This document shows, one piece after another, positions 63,534-64,000 of a stretch of 64,000 nt of DNA. Both the position numbers and the translations under genes were made by a program. This DNA comes from Nibrella viscosa. Lineage in GTDB: Bacteria; Bacteroidota; Bacteroidia; Cytophagales; Spirosomataceae. Numbering within the stretch: position 1 is the first letter of the stretch; each line of letters begins with the position of its first letter. Where the stretch lies: the NCBI RefSeq assembly GCF_039541875.1, contig NZ_BAABHB010000012.1:62001-126000 (forward strand), written 5' to 3'. Under the pieces are notes generated by a model that saw only the letters and a program-made list of their open reading frames with translations, had not been told where the DNA came from and did not search any database.

Positions 63534-64000
63534 ATGATTATGCCCTTTCTTTTCTACGTGCTTACTCTCCTGCTGCTCGGTTCCGCTACGACCCAGGCAG
63601 CGGTACCACCCACCACCCAAAACCCTTTGCGGCAACTCATACTGGGCAAACTTGGCCACCAGCCAACCGTCACCCTCGACCTGTATGTGATGAGCCAGTG
63701 CCCCTATGGCGTGCAGGCCGAACAAACCCTGATCCCGCTGGTCAAAGAACTTGGTCCCAAAGTCAGTTTCCGGCTGCACTACATTGTAGCCCCCGCTGCG
63801 GGTCAGGGCGCTTTCCGCAGCCTGCACGGACCAGCCGAAGTAGCCGAAAATATCCGGCAACTCGTCATTGCCGAACGCTTTCCGGCCCGGTGGCTCGACT
63901 ATCTGCTGGCCCGAGCCGATAATTACCGGAGCGACGACTGGCAGGCGGCCGCCCGGCGGGTCGGCATTGATGTGGGTGACGTGCAACGCCTGACGCAACT
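63534..64000 (+). CDS. Secreted thioredoxin-fold (DsbA-like) protein, 3' partial
   Basis: Open from an ATG at 63534 (alternative ATG at 63540) to the window end. The signal peptide is PFLFYVLTLLLLGSATTQA. It then reads TVTLDLYVMSQCPYGVQAEQ, LIPLVKELGPKVSFRLHYIV and GPAEVAENIRQLVIAERFP. The MSxCPYG segment is a single-Cys relative of the CxxC redox motif seen in secreted vitamin-K-reductase/DsbA-like domain proteins. The rest lies outside the window. Confidence 0.75.
   Translation, partial: MIMPFLFYVLTLLLLGSATTQAAVPPTTQNPLRQLILGKLGHQPTVTLDLYVMSQCPYGVQAEQTLIPLVKELGPKVSFRLHYIVAPAAGQGAFRSLHGPAEVAENIRQLVIAERFPARWLDYLLARADNYRSDDWQAAARRVGIDVGDVQRLTQ

Noticed and set aside
63447..63998. Minus-strand open frame at the right edge
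   Set aside because: The plus strand carries a signal peptide and an MSxCPYG thioredoxin-fold protein open to the edge, which explains the region better.

Overview
The window looks like a chromosomal segment of a Cytophagales bacterium of the Bacteroidota, probably a Spirosoma-like member of Spirosomataceae. This is inferred from the SusC/SusD outer-membrane pair, perfect or near-perfect TAnnTTTG (-7) promoter elements, weak Shine-Dalgarno signals, the gene families present and a generally high GC content. No rRNA, tRNA, CRISPR array or transposase was seen.

Left part (1-33.9 kb), ordinary chromosome. A SusC/SusD pair (SusC cut by the window edge) is followed by decayed 3' tails of a second pair. 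Then come an RND efflux adaptor and pump, two short-chain dehydrogenases, an outer-membrane barrel protein, an NmrA-like protein, an arginine deiminase/CtlX pair, and a suf Fe-S assembly operon (sufC, sufD, sufS, sufE, a sufT-like gene, a bacilliredoxin) that lacks sufB and carries a toxin-antitoxin relic. Further on are a glycosyltransferase, an alpha/beta hydrolase, a DUF885 protein, and a five-gene MacAB-like exporter (adaptor, TolC, ATPase, two permeases). A four-helix-bundle gene and an NtrC-type regulator/sensor kinase pair follow. A sigma-54-like promoter with upstream half-sites in front of the exporter suggests that this pair controls it.

Middle part (33.9-56.5 kb), a large RiPP (ribosomally made, modified peptide) island with every gene on the minus strand. 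In transcription order it holds a candidate 45-aa class I lanthipeptide precursor, a degenerate receiver protein, a full-length LanB dehydratase, an unlisted 59-aa ORF, a 58-aa double-glycine peptide overlapping a TPR adenylate cyclase, five nitrile-hydratase-leader (NHLP) precursors with unrelated cores, a JmjC-type oxygenase, a LanM-type dehydratase domain without a LanC cyclase, several small membrane proteins, an AraC-type regulator, a cyclic-nucleotide-binding-fold protein, and a TolC/HlyD/two-ABC NHLM export machine. The stretch around 43.7-49.4 kb is very AT-rich, which suggests acquisition. Most cores lack or nearly lack Cys. With no cyclase visible, the products may be dehydrated and perhaps hydroxylated linear peptides rather than lanthionine peptides.

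Right part (56.5-64 kb), signalling and surface genes. A LytS-type kinase gene is flanked on both sides by the same operator-like pair of TGGTCGAAA boxes spaced 21 bp, pointing outward to the candidate lanthipeptide and to an XRE gene. A LytTR response regulator lies next door, so peptide-linked LytTR control is plausible. Then follow a coiled-coil protein built on 21-bp DNA repeats, an AraC-TM-TPR regulator, a secreted beta-helix protein flanked by 21-bp-period repeats, an NTF2-like lipoprotein and a truncated thioredoxin-fold protein.
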